This document shows positions 23,525-32,960 of a stretch of 40,558 bases of DNA, piece after piece. The notes under the pieces were generated by a model that worked only from the letters and a program-made list of their open reading frames with translations, was not told the origin of the DNA and made no database searches. The number at the start of each line of letters is the position of its first letter. Positions within the stretch are counted from its first letter, which is position 1. This stretch comes from a virus. Both the position numbers and the translations under genes were made by a program. The DNA is taken from the IMG/VR virus record IMGVR_UViG_3300036884_000436, positions 1 through 40,558 of that record; one strand, 5' to 3'.

Positions 23525-23544
23525 ATATATCAATTTTGATATAT
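23525..23544. promoter_or_regulatory. 20-bp AT-rich perfect palindrome
   Basis: ATATATCAA-TT-TTGATATAT lies in the gap before the next gene, about 25 bp upstream of its GTG. In a GC-rich genome an all-but-two-base AT palindrome stands out. It could be an operator or a promoter-region element; no T-run supports a terminator. Confidence 0.4.
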
Positions 23545-23568
23545 CGGCCTGAGCTGCGGGAGAAGCCT

Positions 23569-24366
23569 GTGTCAATTCTGTTTTTCAATGCCGGGGACAA
23601 GATCGACGAGATTCTGCCCTACTCAATTCCCACTGGCCAGGACGTGCACTGCATAGCGCGCTGGCGGCTGTTGGCTCCGAAAGAAGATTTCCTCGATGTT
23701 CCGACCGAGGTTGTGATTGCCGACACCTCGGAGACCATCGCGGTGCAGTTTGCCCGCGATATCAGCTTCAAGTTCGGCGCGCGGGGCGTGGTGCGCGTAA
23801 AGCCGGACTATGACCCCGACAAGGAAGACCCCGAAAAGGGGATCGAGCATTATCCCTTCGCCACAAGTAAGGACGAGGCGATCGAGCGCGGCCGGGAGAT
23901 CTGGGAAGCGTATCTGCGCAAGGTTGTCGAGTCGCACTTAAGCGACTGCGAGAGTGCACGGGCAGCCGGCGGCGCGCCACGCTCGGCGATCGGCTTTACC
24001 AAGCGCGCGCTGAAGATCCTGAATGTGCAGGACCCTGGCGAACAGTACTTCCGCTCGCTGCAGCACGGCGGCGCCGGTGAGCATGGGGCTGGGAACCCGG
24101 TGCTGGAGGCGATGCGGGCGCAGCAGGCCGTGATGATGCAGATGTTGATCGCGGTTGTGCAGGGCAAGCCGATCGACATGGCTGCGATGGATAAGCTGGC
24201 AACGCCGAACGCGATCGGGGTGAAGGAAAACGGCGACGTCGCAACCTCCGGGGTGATGACCGGCGAAATCAAGAGGCCGATCGTACACGAAGATGTGACG
24301 CCCAAGGCCGTACAGCAGCCGCGCGGCAAGAGCGATCGAGCGAAGGACGCGGAGAAGCAGTTCTAG
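23569..24366 (+). CDS. Hypothetical virion-module protein
   Basis: 265 aa from GTG 23569 with GGGAGAAG upstream. The first half alternates strands and helices (VHCIARWRLLAPKEDF, VPTEVVIADTSETIAV); the second half is helical with a Met/Gln segment (RAQQAVMMQMLIAVVQG). Not recognised. Position between capsid and tail-hub genes suggests a structural or assembly role. Confidence 0.5.
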   Translation: MSILFFNAGDKIDEILPYSIPTGQDVHCIARWRLLAPKEDFLDVPTEVVIADTSETIAVQFARDISFKFGARGVVRVKPDYDPDKEDPEKGIEHYPFATSKDEAIERGREIWEAYLRKVVESHLSDCESARAAGGAPRSAIGFTKRALKILNVQDPGEQYFRSLQHGGAGEHGAGNPVLEAMRAQQAVMMQMLIAVVQGKPIDMAAMDKLATPNAIGVKENGDVATSGVMTGEIKRPIVHEDVTPKAVQQPRGKSDRAKDAEKQF

Positions 24367-24369
24367 TTA

Positions 24370-24395
24370 CCCCAGCGGCTCGGAAGCCGCCGGGG
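24370..24395 (+). terminator. Intergenic hairpin of the CCCC...GGGGACCCC type
   Basis: CCCC-A-GCGGCT, loop CGGA, AGCCGC-C-GGGG, then ACCCC. Same architecture as the element at 19805, with a different stem sequence. No T-run. Confidence 0.5.
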
Positions 24396-24415
24396 ACCCC
24401 GGGGGGGATGACCAG

Positions 24416-25117
24416 GTGGACCTGAAGACGATGTTTGCGCTGGCGCATGCCAAGAGCTACTACTCCAGGTCTGACCAGGAGGTGTGGTGGGCGATCAGCG
24501 GCGCCGCCCATACGCTTTATCTGAAGATTCTGGCGGAGAATCGCGGCTTCTTCATTAAGTGGGATACGACGACGGTTGCGCTGGCGCCGAACACCGAGGA
24601 GTACACCCTGCCGGCGGACTGCACGCAATTGCTGCGGGTGCGCGAGCAGGCAAGCTCATCGGCTCCCTGGCGGACGGTGACGCCGGCGGAGAGCCTCAAC
24701 GATCCGAACTTCACCGACTCGCAGTTCAACTCCGTGCTGGGCCCGAACATGGATGGCCCAACCTCGGAGTTCACTTACTACCCTTACCTGCTGCAGGCGG
24801 ATGCAATAACAGCAGCGCAAAACGAGCGCATTCGCTTCGAGCCTCCGCCGTACGACAACCGCGCGGTGGAGCTCGTCTATGTCTGCCGCTTTCTGGAGAT
24901 CGTCAATCAGAACTCAACCAAGGTTCTGCCCAACGAGGCGGACGAGGTAGTGCTCTACGATGCGATTGCCACGCTGCTGGAAGACAACGGCGACGATGGC
25001 AGCAAGGCGAAGAACCATTCCCACGAAGAAGAGATCGTCTTTCTGAAGTGGGTGCGCAAACGGCAGCAGCAGGCGGCCGTGACTCACGTACAGCCGTACG
25101 TGGACGACATGGATTAG
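24416..25117 (+). CDS. Probable head-tail adaptor (tail tubular A-like)
   Basis: 233 aa, GTG start with a G-rich ribosome binding site. The sequence (AISGAAHTLYLKILAENR, TTVALAPNTEEYTLPADC, FEPPPYDNRAVELVYVC) matches the helix-then-beta layout of podovirus connector proteins such as T7 gp11 or P22 gp4 relatives. Directly followed by the large tail-hub gene, as in those phages. Role: ring between portal and tail nozzle. Assigned from layout and context. Confidence 0.6.
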   Translation: MDLKTMFALAHAKSYYSRSDQEVWWAISGAAHTLYLKILAENRGFFIKWDTTTVALAPNTEEYTLPADCTQLLRVREQASSSAPWRTVTPAESLNDPNFTDSQFNSVLGPNMDGPTSEFTYYPYLLQADAITAAQNERIRFEPPPYDNRAVELVYVCRFLEIVNQNSTKVLPNEADEVVLYDAIATLLEDNGDDGSKAKNHSHEEEIVFLKWVRKRQQQAAVTHVQPYVDDMD

Positions 25118-25120
25118 CGC

Positions 25121-27076
25121 ATGCCACTGACCACGAAGAGCTGGGATTCATTCGCGGGCGGACGCTGTACGCGCAATAACTTGCTGCGGGCGACCGACGA
25201 CCATTTTCTGATTGCATCGAACCTGATCTTTCCAGGAGATGGTGTCGCGCACAAGCGGCCTGGCTACACGCTGGTGAAGGCTTCACCCTTTGCCGGCGTG
25301 CGGCGGATCTACAACTTCAACCGGCAGAGCGATCAGACTCCGTTTGTCTTCCTGGCCGGCGCGGGCAAGCTGGGCTGGATGTCTCCTACGGGGGTGGCTT
25401 ATACACAGCTTTCGAGCGCCGAAGACGCGAACGCGATCTTCGATTTCATCGATGCCACGGCTTTCGAGGCCTATTGTTCGAATGGCCTGGCAAGCTATCG
25501 CCTGGTGGATGTGGGTGGCACTCTCACCAAATACAACTGGGGGATAGCGGCTCCGGCAGCGGCGCCGACGATCGGAACGGCCGGCGGCTCACTGACTCTG
25601 GTCTACGGCAGAACATACGCATTTTCATACGTAGCGAAGTGGACGGATTCCACCGGTGTCCAAAGGGTCCACGTAGGGCCGCCGTCGCCGATATCGGCTT
25701 TCAGCGGGGCCGTTGCCAGCGGCGTGGTGAACCTGAGTGTGCTGACGGCCTCGGCGGACCCGCAAGTCACGCACATCTGGATCTGGGCGACAAACGATAC
25801 GCCACAGGCAACGACATCGGCGCTGTTCTTCGCGGCGGAAATCCCTAACGGAACAACCACTTGGGGAGACAGCCTGGCGGACACTTCGCTGGACACAACC
25901 AGGCTGATTCCATACGACAACCAGCCGGCACCGCTGGCGACGATCCTGAAACAGTACCAGGGACGGATTGTGGCCATGGGAATCCCGGGCAAGCCTGACC
26001 TGGTGATGATGTCCGCCCTGTCGGAATGTCCCCTGGGCATTGCGCAGCAGTGCTTTCCGCTGAGCGTGTTTTTCAACGTCCCCGGCGGGGTAAAAGACAT
26101 CACCGCTGGCGAAGCCTTCAACGGATCGTTTTACATAAGCACGCAGGACTGGTGGTTTCAGATCACCGGCTCGACGGCCGACACCATTACCGAAAACGAC
26201 CGGATATTCGGCCCCGGCGCCGTGGGCCCGCGGGCCACCTGCGTGATGGCGAACAACTGGCTCTGCTGGGTGGGCGTGGATAAGAAGGTTTGGGCCTGGG
26301 ACGGCACCAATGCACCGAGCGAGGTGAGTTGGAAGATTGCGCGGCGGGACGGCAGCGGCATGCTCGCGATGGAGGACCTGGGCGACGCCACGCTGAAGAA
26401 CTCAGAGCTGAGGATCTACAGCTTCGGCCGTTACAGCATCCTGGCGCACTTTGCCTCGACCGGGGCGAACCCGGGCTACTTCGACTGGGTGCAGCTCTAC
26501 GACGTGACTGCCTTGACGGCGCCGGCCGGACCCTGGGGGACGGTAACCAAAGACGGACGCCTGACGCGCGGAGCGGAGAGCGACATGTTCCCTTCGCACC
26601 AGATGTACGCCAGCGGAAACGTCATGGTGGGAGCAACACAGTATCTCTTTATGGCTGACCTGGCGGGGAACATCTATCGGTGGCCTGACGGCTTTGCCGA
26701 TGCCGGCACAAACTTTACTCCGCAGCTCGGCTCGGAATTTGACGCCATGGGCGGCCAGGACATTCCGGAGAACGCGCTGAAGCGCATGCGCTGGCTGGAC
26801 CTGAAGAGTTCGCGGCAGGATGCGGCGACGGCTTTCTCTATCCAGGCCGTGGCCACGGATGGGGCGAATTTGACCGCACCTCTGCTTAAGCTGCCGACGC
26901 GAGCGGTGCCGGCGCCACGGGGAAATGACCCCACGGTGTTGCGCGCTTACCTGGAGCAGGTCCGCGGGGCTTCGTTTGGACGCCTGCTGCGCTGGCTGAT
27001 CACCTTCCCGACGGACGCGAACGACTGCGAACTTTATGAAGTGATCGGCAAGGCCTCAGCGATCGCGGATCGGTGA
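25121..27076 (+). CDS. Tail-hub/DNA-stabilisation protein (P22 gp10-like beta-propeller)
   Basis: 651 aa. Repeating beta-rich blades with Trp/Gly motifs (FLAGAGKLGWMSPTG, CWVGVDKKVWAWDG, YLFMADLAGNIYRWPDG), a FnIII-like insert near residues 145-235 (TYAFSYVAKWTDSTG, PQVTHIWIWATND) and an opening (KSWDSFAGGRCTRNNLL) of the type seen in P22 gp10 and T7 gp12-type nozzle proteins. It plugs packaged DNA and forms the tail tube of podoviruses. Confidence 0.75.
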   Translation: MPLTTKSWDSFAGGRCTRNNLLRATDDHFLIASNLIFPGDGVAHKRPGYTLVKASPFAGVRRIYNFNRQSDQTPFVFLAGAGKLGWMSPTGVAYTQLSSAEDANAIFDFIDATAFEAYCSNGLASYRLVDVGGTLTKYNWGIAAPAAAPTIGTAGGSLTLVYGRTYAFSYVAKWTDSTGVQRVHVGPPSPISAFSGAVASGVVNLSVLTASADPQVTHIWIWATNDTPQATTSALFFAAEIPNGTTTWGDSLADTSLDTTRLIPYDNQPAPLATILKQYQGRIVAMGIPGKPDLVMMSALSECPLGIAQQCFPLSVFFNVPGGVKDITAGEAFNGSFYISTQDWWFQITGSTADTITENDRIFGPGAVGPRATCVMANNWLCWVGVDKKVWAWDGTNAPSEVSWKIARRDGSGMLAMEDLGDATLKNSELRIYSFGRYSILAHFASTGANPGYFDWVQLYDVTALTAPAGPWGTVTKDGRLTRGAESDMFPSHQMYASGNVMVGATQYLFMADLAGNIYRWPDGFADAGTNFTPQLGSEFDAMGGQDIPENALKRMRWLDLKSSRQDAATAFSIQAVATDGANLTAPLLKLPTRAVPAPRGNDPTVLRAYLEQVRGASFGRLLRWLITFPTDANDCELYEVIGKASAIADR

Positions 27077-27079
27077 GCC

Positions 27080-27544
27080 ATGCGCTACGGAACCGCAAAC
27101 AAGGCCCAGCAGCAGTTAGCGGATGACACCAACCGGCGGCTGAACAAGCTCGATCACCGCGGCAAGATGCCGGCGCGGCCGGTGATCACGAATTTGACGG
27201 CAACACAGAACTCGACCACTTATGTCTGCCAGGTGCGCTTCACGGTGACCTCGCTGCAGGGGCTGGATTCGGTGGTGCTGATTCGCTGCGCGACGCGGGA
27301 CCCAGGCTCGGCAAAGATCATGGGCACCTGGGGATCGTCGTCGCTGCCTCAATTTAAGCAGAACAACCTTTATCCGATCAGCTTTGCGGATTCGGATCCG
27401 GCGCTGAACGGTGTGGCGGTTGCTTATTACTGGGTGCGGGTGCAGCCGGCGGCTGACCCACAGGGGCAAAGCTATCTGGTAGGACCGGTGGCAATGGTGC
27501 AGATCGACAGGACGATCTTCCCCGTAAGAAAACGCGGAGTGTAG
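27080..27544 (+). CDS. Tail-associated beta-sandwich protein
   Basis: 154 aa. A helical start (QQQLADDTNRRLNKLDH) is followed by a fibronectin type III-like segment (PARPVITNLTATQNSTTYVC ... AVAYYWVRVQPAADPQGQ). Often such modules decorate phage tails. The gene is in a close series with the hub gene. Specific role unknown. Confidence 0.55.
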   Translation: MRYGTANKAQQQLADDTNRRLNKLDHRGKMPARPVITNLTATQNSTTYVCQVRFTVTSLQGLDSVVLIRCATRDPGSAKIMGTWGSSSLPQFKQNNLYPISFADSDPALNGVAVAYYWVRVQPAADPQGQSYLVGPVAMVQIDRTIFPVRKRGV

Positions 27545-28012
27545 ATGGAAGCGATGATCGAAGGGGCTGAAGTTGCCCCTGCTCCCCCGACAATTCAATC
27601 CCCCAAAAAAGTAACGATCCGGCCGGCAACCGATGCCGATCTGCCGCTCTTAGCCTCGTGGCTGGCGGCGCAGACCTACTTCGAGATCGTCGACCTGCCG
27701 CAGATGATCGTCTACGTCGCCGAGTTCGGCGGCCAGATCGTCGGCTTCGGCGCCGCGCGATTGATGTGGCAGGTCGAGCCGATATTTCTGGAGCCGATGT
27801 TCAAGCGCCACGCGCCGCACTTTGCGCGGGCCAGAGCAACGCTGGGGCTGATCCGCGCTGTCGAGAGATGGATTGCGGACCGCCGGCAGAACACAACGGG
27901 CATTTATTCGTACTTTTGCTTCATCAAGGGGCGCGTGATGCAGCAGCTGGCGGAGGCTTACGGCATGTGGCGGATCTATCGCGGCGGCCGGTTCTATAGG
28001 AGGGATGTTTAG
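27545..28012 (+). CDS. GNAT-like acetyltransferase in the virion module
   Basis: 155 aa. From residue 22, VTIRPATDADLPLLASWLA and VYVAEFGGQIVGFGAARL follow the N-terminal part of the GNAT fold; the acetyl-CoA loop is degenerate. Similar proteins often stand next to P22-like tail and ejection genes; their target is not known. Overlap-free, immediately after the preceding stop. Confidence 0.6.
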   Translation: MEAMIEGAEVAPAPPTIQSPKKVTIRPATDADLPLLASWLAAQTYFEIVDLPQMIVYVAEFGGQIVGFGAARLMWQVEPIFLEPMFKRHAPHFARARATLGLIRAVERWIADRRQNTTGIYSYFCFIKGRVMQQLAEAYGMWRIYRGGRFYRRDV

Positions 28013-29026
28013 ATGGGCGGCGGAGGACAGGTCAATTCGGCACAAGCAAATGCGGCGGCAATACAGTCCGGTGCCGCGAGCACAGCGTCAGCGGCTCTCT
28101 CAAACACGCAGAACTCGGAGCAGCAGAAGAGCTACAACTACCTCTTCGGAGATCCGACCGCCGCGGGCAGCACGGGCTCACTGACTAATTACCTCAACCC
28201 TGCGTTGCTAAATGTTACGCAGCCCACGGGCGCCTACAAGACGGCGTACAACTTGGGCACCGATACGCTGGCGCAGAACTACGACCAGCAGCGCGGCTCA
28301 CTGTCTCAGGCATGGGCTAACAAGGGGTTCACCGGCAGCAGCACACCTACCGGCTTCCTAGCGGACCAGATGCGCAAGCTGGGCAACTCGCAGGCGGACT
28401 CGCAGGGGAGTCTCTTCACTGGCACGGTCGGCCAACAGTATCAAGACGCGCTGAACAACTTCTGGAATGCTAACAATATCTCCGCCGGCCAATCAGCGAC
28501 TTTGGCGGGGACGTCAGACGCGGCCTCGAAGGATTCCGGCACTACTGCGAACGGAGTCTACCAAACTGCGGGCGCTGCTGCACCAAGCGTCCTGGGCTCT
28601 GCCTTGGGTGCTGTTGGAACGACCGGCACGGCAGCGACAGCCGCGATTGCCTGTCCAGCTCGTGGCGCGAAGATCGCAACGGAGCGCGGCGACCTGGCGG
28701 TGGAAGAACTCAAGAAGGGCGACAAGATCTACCAGAGCGATCGCCGATACTTCGAACTGTCGGCGAAGCCGAAGAAGGTCCTCTCGCGGTGCTTGCAAGT
28801 ATTCACCACCAGGCGCAGTTCGACAGTCAGTGTTTCACATTGCTTCTCTACCCCGCTCGGTGGATACACGGAAGCAGCGAGTGCGGTTGGCAAGCGCGTG
28901 AGCGTGCACGGCGCGCGGCGGGAAGCAGTCTATGCCGTTAAAGATGCCGGCGAGCAAGAAGTGTTCATCATGCCGCCTGGCGGAAATAACACCTATCTCT
29001 GCGATGGGATCTGGAGTCTGATCTAA
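28013..29026 (+). CDS. Virion protein with C-terminal Hint (intein-like) domain
   Basis: 337 aa. Residues 1-212 are Ala/Gly/Ser/Gln-rich and helical, like small ejection or internal proteins. A Hint domain begins at Cys213 (CPARGAKIATERGDLAVEEL), with a block-B like VSVSHCF and a closing NNTYLCDGIWSLI. The final His-Asn needed for C-terminal cleavage in inteins is missing, so N-terminal thioester chemistry with release of the first 212 residues is more likely than splicing. Stop overlaps the next ATG (TAATG). Confidence 0.7.
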   Translation: MGGGGQVNSAQANAAAIQSGAASTASAALSNTQNSEQQKSYNYLFGDPTAAGSTGSLTNYLNPALLNVTQPTGAYKTAYNLGTDTLAQNYDQQRGSLSQAWANKGFTGSSTPTGFLADQMRKLGNSQADSQGSLFTGTVGQQYQDALNNFWNANNISAGQSATLAGTSDAASKDSGTTANGVYQTAGAAAPSVLGSALGAVGTTGTAATAAIACPARGAKIATERGDLAVEELKKGDKIYQSDRRYFELSAKPKKVLSRCLQVFTTRRSSTVSVSHCFSTPLGGYTEAASAVGKRVSVHGARREAVYAVKDAGEQEVFIMPPGGNNTYLCDGIWSLI

Positions 29027-30651
29027 TGGGCGCGTTTGCTAAGCCGATAGCCTTCGGGCCCGGACAGCCGTTCGACCCGAGCCAGGTAGCTCAATTCTTC
29101 AATCCGAACCAGGACCAACTGGCGGCGCAACCTGACCCGAACGGGATACAGCAGCCAACGGCTGCACCTGTTGGAGCGAGAGGCCCGCAGCTTGTACCTC
29201 CGGCTCAAAGCATGGGAGCGCAGCCGCCGCCGACGGCAAGTGCGGACCCTGGGGCGAGCGCAGCACCGACCGCGGACGCCGCGCAGACGCCTTACGGTCC
29301 GCAGCAGAATGCTAGAGATCAGTTCTTCGCCCAGAATCCTGACGCGGCGAAGGCCTACACGCCGGCGCGTCCGGTCGGGGTGATGAGCAGCCTGAGTCCA
29401 GTTGGCAAAGGCCTGGCGGCTGCATTCGCGGGCCTGGCGGAATACGGCGGCCAGCGGAACAGAAACCCCGGACAGGGGCAGCACATTGCCGATAAGTGGC
29501 TGCAGCAAAGCCTTGCCCAGCGGCAGTACGATGCGAACGCGCCTCAGCGTGAGGCGGAAGCCAAAAACAAGGCCTACGGCACCGAGCTGCAGAATAAGGC
29601 GTCCGAGGCCATCACTCAGCACACTCAGGCGGAAACGGGACTCATCGGGCAGAACCTGCCGATGCAGGAGGCGGCCGAGAAGGAATACAACGACCTGGTC
29701 GGACACTGGCAGAGCAAAGACGTGCCGAACTTCGATGCCTACGCAAATGCGAAGCTGCAGGCGATGCCGTCGCCAATCGCGCGCCGGATCCAGCCCCTGC
29801 TGCAGAACATTAAGCAGCTTCCGCAGACCGGCAAGGGCTACTCGCTGACCATGCAGGACGATCTACCGAAGTCGGTGAACGTCTACGGCAAGGAGTACGA
29901 TCGCAACGATCCCGAACTGCAGAAGCTGCCGGCAGGAGCCGCAGCGGCGGCCGACTTTGACCGTGCCATGCAGGCGCACAGCACAAAGCTCACCGAGCAA
30001 GAGGCAAAGGATACGCGCGTCGCCGGCCACGCCGCAGATCGGCAGGCCGCGGGATTCACGCAGGCCGCGTCGATGCAGCAGAACACCTTCAACCAGCAAC
30101 AAATAATGGCGAAGCAGAAGGAAGTGCAGCCGCGCTATGACACTGCACTGGATGCCGATCAGCGCCTCGGCCGCATGGAGTCTTCCTATACGAAGGGAGT
30201 GAAGGGCGATCAACAGGCACAACTAGCGCTACTGACCGATCACATCGGCATGACGATGGGGCTACAGAAGGGCGCTCGGATCACCAAGGACATCATTCAG
30301 GAGGCCCAGCAATCGCAACCCTGGCTCGCCAAGATGGGAGCGAAATTCGACTCGCGCGGCGTGCTGAGCGGCGTAACCCTCGGCCCGGAGCAAATGAAGC
30401 AGATGCTCGACCTCGGCTACGAAGCGCGTGATCGCTCCTGGAACGGAGCCTTCGACGCCAGCAGGATGCAGGGGATCGAACCGCCGAAGGGCGCGCAAGA
30501 GATCTATGGGAAGCGCACTCCGGGCGACAAGCCGGCCTTCGGGCAAACCAGCGCCAATAATGGCCACGTAATCCAGGTGGGCAATAAGAAGTACGCCTAC
30601 AAAGGCACTGGCGACACCGCTGATTTGAAGAACTACACGGAGACGAAGTAA
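29026..30651 (+). CDS. Probable ejection (internal virion) protein 1
   Basis: 541 aa. A Pro/Ala/Gln-rich disordered N-terminus of about 110 residues leads to long helices (LTEQEAKDTRVAGHAADRQ and others) rich in Gln, Ala and Met. No catalytic motif. Large helical, Gln/Ala-rich proteins placed after tail genes are typical of the E-proteins that podoviruses inject to build a trans-envelope conduit. Assigned by composition and position. Confidence 0.6.
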   Translation: MGAFAKPIAFGPGQPFDPSQVAQFFNPNQDQLAAQPDPNGIQQPTAAPVGARGPQLVPPAQSMGAQPPPTASADPGASAAPTADAAQTPYGPQQNARDQFFAQNPDAAKAYTPARPVGVMSSLSPVGKGLAAAFAGLAEYGGQRNRNPGQGQHIADKWLQQSLAQRQYDANAPQREAEAKNKAYGTELQNKASEAITQHTQAETGLIGQNLPMQEAAEKEYNDLVGHWQSKDVPNFDAYANAKLQAMPSPIARRIQPLLQNIKQLPQTGKGYSLTMQDDLPKSVNVYGKEYDRNDPELQKLPAGAAAAADFDRAMQAHSTKLTEQEAKDTRVAGHAADRQAAGFTQAASMQQNTFNQQQIMAKQKEVQPRYDTALDADQRLGRMESSYTKGVKGDQQAQLALLTDHIGMTMGLQKGARITKDIIQEAQQSQPWLAKMGAKFDSRGVLSGVTLGPEQMKQMLDLGYEARDRSWNGAFDASRMQGIEPPKGAQEIYGKRTPGDKPAFGQTSANNGHVIQVGNKKYAYKGTGDTADLKNYTETK

Positions 30652-32559
30652 ATGGCTGGGCCGACGAAGCTCCCCCCGGGGGCAACCCTGGTCAGCGATG
30701 GAGCGCCTTCGAACTCTTCGATCGCGCTCCCTCCCGGCGCAACGCTGGTGAGCGGCGGATCGTCGCCCGGGCAGCAATCATCTCCGCCGGCGGAGCCCTC
30801 TTTCCGCGACAAGATCGATTCCTACCTGAACAACACCTCTGACGACGGAATGGTCGCGCGCGCACTCAAAGGAGCGGGCCGCGCACTGGTTGGAATTCCT
30901 GAGACGGTCGCCGACGTCACCAAGGCTCCGCAAACCACGGCAGAAAAAGTCGTCGACATGGTGCCCGGCGGACTCGCGATGAAGCGCGCACTCTGGGACC
31001 CGGCCGTCGACCAGGCGCAGAAAGCTGCAAACAACTGGAAGCGCGGGCAGATCTCCGAGGCCATGGGGCATGGCGCTGCGGCGGTGCTTCCGATGGTGGG
31101 CCCATGGGCAGCTAACATGGGAGAGCGGGCGGGGCAGGGCGATTTCGCCGGCACCGGCGCCGAGCTCGCGACCGGCCTGCTTGTACCGAAGATCGCAGGC
31201 AAGATCGTCGGGAAAGTTGCTCGGGGAGTAGACACAGCTTCTGCTCCGCTTGCAGATACCATGGGCTCGCCGCGAGGCCCGACGCCTGCCGAAGCGGCAA
31301 CGCCGGCGGACATCAAGGGATACGCCGACGCAAATAATATTCCGATGAACGCCGCCCAGGTCACCGAACACAATTTGCCGCGGAACATTCAGAGCGCCGG
31401 CGAACGTGCGACGATCGGTGGCACGGCGGTCCGGAAGCAAATCAAGAGCTCACAGGCAGCCATCGCCCAGCACACGAGCGATCTGATGGATCAGATGGCG
31501 CCCGGGCAGAACATTCAAACCGCCGGCGACGCAGGCGAAGCGCTGCGCGGGACTATTCAGAAAGCCCTCGAGGACGAGCAGACGCAATCGCGCCAACTGT
31601 ATTCACAGGTTGACAACCAGGCGAAGGGTGTCGGAGTAGATCTTCGACCTGTGAAACAACTCGCCGCGCAGGTCCTGCAGGATAATAGCTTCGTTCGCGA
31701 CAAAGCCGCGGCCGTCGCTCCGAAGCGCGGCCTGGCTGTTCTCAAGATGGCGAACGATCTACCCGACAACGCGAGCTTTTCAGATACGCAAGCGCTGCGA
31801 TCGGCCTTGCTCGACGAGAGCAAGCATCCTGACAATGTGATCAGCCAGCAGGCGCAGGGATGGATCAAACACCTCACGGGCGCAGTCGACGATCAGATGA
31901 TGACAGGCGCCACGGGGAACGCAAAGCTCGAGCCGGCATTCCGGGCAGCAAACGATCACTGGACGGGACTACAAGAGGACTTCAATAATCCGCGCTCGCC
32001 TCTCTTCCAGGCGCTGCAGGAACCGGACCCGAACAAGATCCCGCAGAAGTTCAGCGCAAAGGGGCAGATTGGCGGATCTCCATTCAACGCCGAAGTGCTT
32101 GATAAATACGGCATCGACAAAGGCCCCTTGAAACGAATGGTTTTGCAGGACATGCTGAACCAGGACTTCAAGATCCGCGGGAAGACGCTGGCGGGTTACT
32201 CGGATGACTTTCTAAAATCTCTCTACACGCCGGCCGAGCTGGAGTCAGTTTATAAGACTGGCGCGATCGCGCGATCGGTGGGAATGAATACAAACCCCAG
32301 CGGCACTGCGGCCGTGGAAGGCGCGATGCAGGATGTACAGAAGCCGATCCGCAGCGCGATCCCGAAGACCTGGTCAGCGAACAGGACCGTGAGTCCGAGC
32401 TTCAACGATCGGCTGATGAAGAGTACTCCTGGACCGGTTGCGGGAACAATCGCTGACATGATGCGTGGAGCGCAACCCGCAGTTGCGGCTTCAGGGGCCA
32501 TTGGCGGATCTGCTCAGGCGCCGAAGCGCGGCCGATTAGCACAGCAGATGGGACGCTAG
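30652..32559 (+). CDS. Probable ejection (internal virion) protein 2
   Basis: 635 aa, the last gene of the plus-strand block. The N-terminus has a duplicated LPPGATLVSxG motif (residues 7-17 and 26-36). A segment with Gly/Ala-rich helices (LATGLLVPKIAGKIVGKVA) could contact membrane, then long helices follow. No enzymatic motif was found. Its TAG and the stop of the convergent accessory gene share the palindrome CTAG. Confidence 0.6.
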   Translation: MAGPTKLPPGATLVSDGAPSNSSIALPPGATLVSGGSSPGQQSSPPAEPSFRDKIDSYLNNTSDDGMVARALKGAGRALVGIPETVADVTKAPQTTAEKVVDMVPGGLAMKRALWDPAVDQAQKAANNWKRGQISEAMGHGAAAVLPMVGPWAANMGERAGQGDFAGTGAELATGLLVPKIAGKIVGKVARGVDTASAPLADTMGSPRGPTPAEAATPADIKGYADANNIPMNAAQVTEHNLPRNIQSAGERATIGGTAVRKQIKSSQAAIAQHTSDLMDQMAPGQNIQTAGDAGEALRGTIQKALEDEQTQSRQLYSQVDNQAKGVGVDLRPVKQLAAQVLQDNSFVRDKAAAVAPKRGLAVLKMANDLPDNASFSDTQALRSALLDESKHPDNVISQQAQGWIKHLTGAVDDQMMTGATGNAKLEPAFRAANDHWTGLQEDFNNPRSPLFQALQEPDPNKIPQKFSAKGQIGGSPFNAEVLDKYGIDKGPLKRMVLQDMLNQDFKIRGKTLAGYSDDFLKSLYTPAELESVYKTGAIARSVGMNTNPSGTAAVEGAMQDVQKPIRSAIPKTWSANRTVSPSFNDRLMKSTPGPVAGTIADMMRGAQPAVAASGAIGGSAQAPKRGRLAQQMGR

Positions 32560-32936
32560 CGCGCTAGGAGTACTTTGCAAATATCCTTCGCGGCGGCCGA
32601 GAGCCGGTGGGCCTTCCCGGTCTGGATCAAATCACTATTCTTTGCGTAAACAGAGAACTGGTTCTGGTGACCGGACCAGGACGTTTGCTCCCAGCTCGTG
32701 GTATCCCAGACAACTAGAAAGTCGGCGGAGTCGCGGACGCTTGTAACGGCAACGGCTGGGCAGCTTTTATTGAGCGCGTTGATCTGTTCGCTGTTGAATC
32801 TTCGCACCCCAGCCTTCACGCTCACCGCATTTCCAGAGGCTTCAAAGCTATCTCTATCAGCAACGAACACGCGCGGCTTCTCGGCTGCGACAGCGGAGAT
32901 GGTGAGCAGAATGAACAGAGCGGCGATCTTTTGCAT
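32556..32936 (-). CDS. Exported accessory protein, host-like
   Basis: 126 aa; GGGAGAGA precedes ATG 32936. A Sec signal peptide (KIAALFILLTISAVAA, cut before EKPRVF) is followed by a small alpha/beta domain (RVFVADRDSFEASG, CPAVAVTSVRDSADFLVVWD, DICKVLLAR). The layout recalls a family common in Acidobacteriota in which xVYITDSxSW, CPxVTVxxxxxxADYVVxLD and a final KDAC recur. With its own promoter and opposite orientation it is a classic accessory (moron) gene, perhaps expressed in the lysogen. Confidence 0.65.
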   Translation of the reverse strand: MQKIAALFILLTISAVAAEKPRVFVADRDSFEASGNAVSVKAGVRRFNSEQINALNKSCPAVAVTSVRDSADFLVVWDTTSWEQTSWSGHQNQFSVYAKNSDLIQTGKAHRLSAAAKDICKVLLAR

Positions 32937-32960
32937 GGTGTTCTCTCCCAAGTAGCTGGA

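Noticed and set aside
28649-29026. Complete self-splicing intein
   Set aside because: No terminal His-Asn, no C-extein and no homing endonuclease; a Hint tail is the better description.
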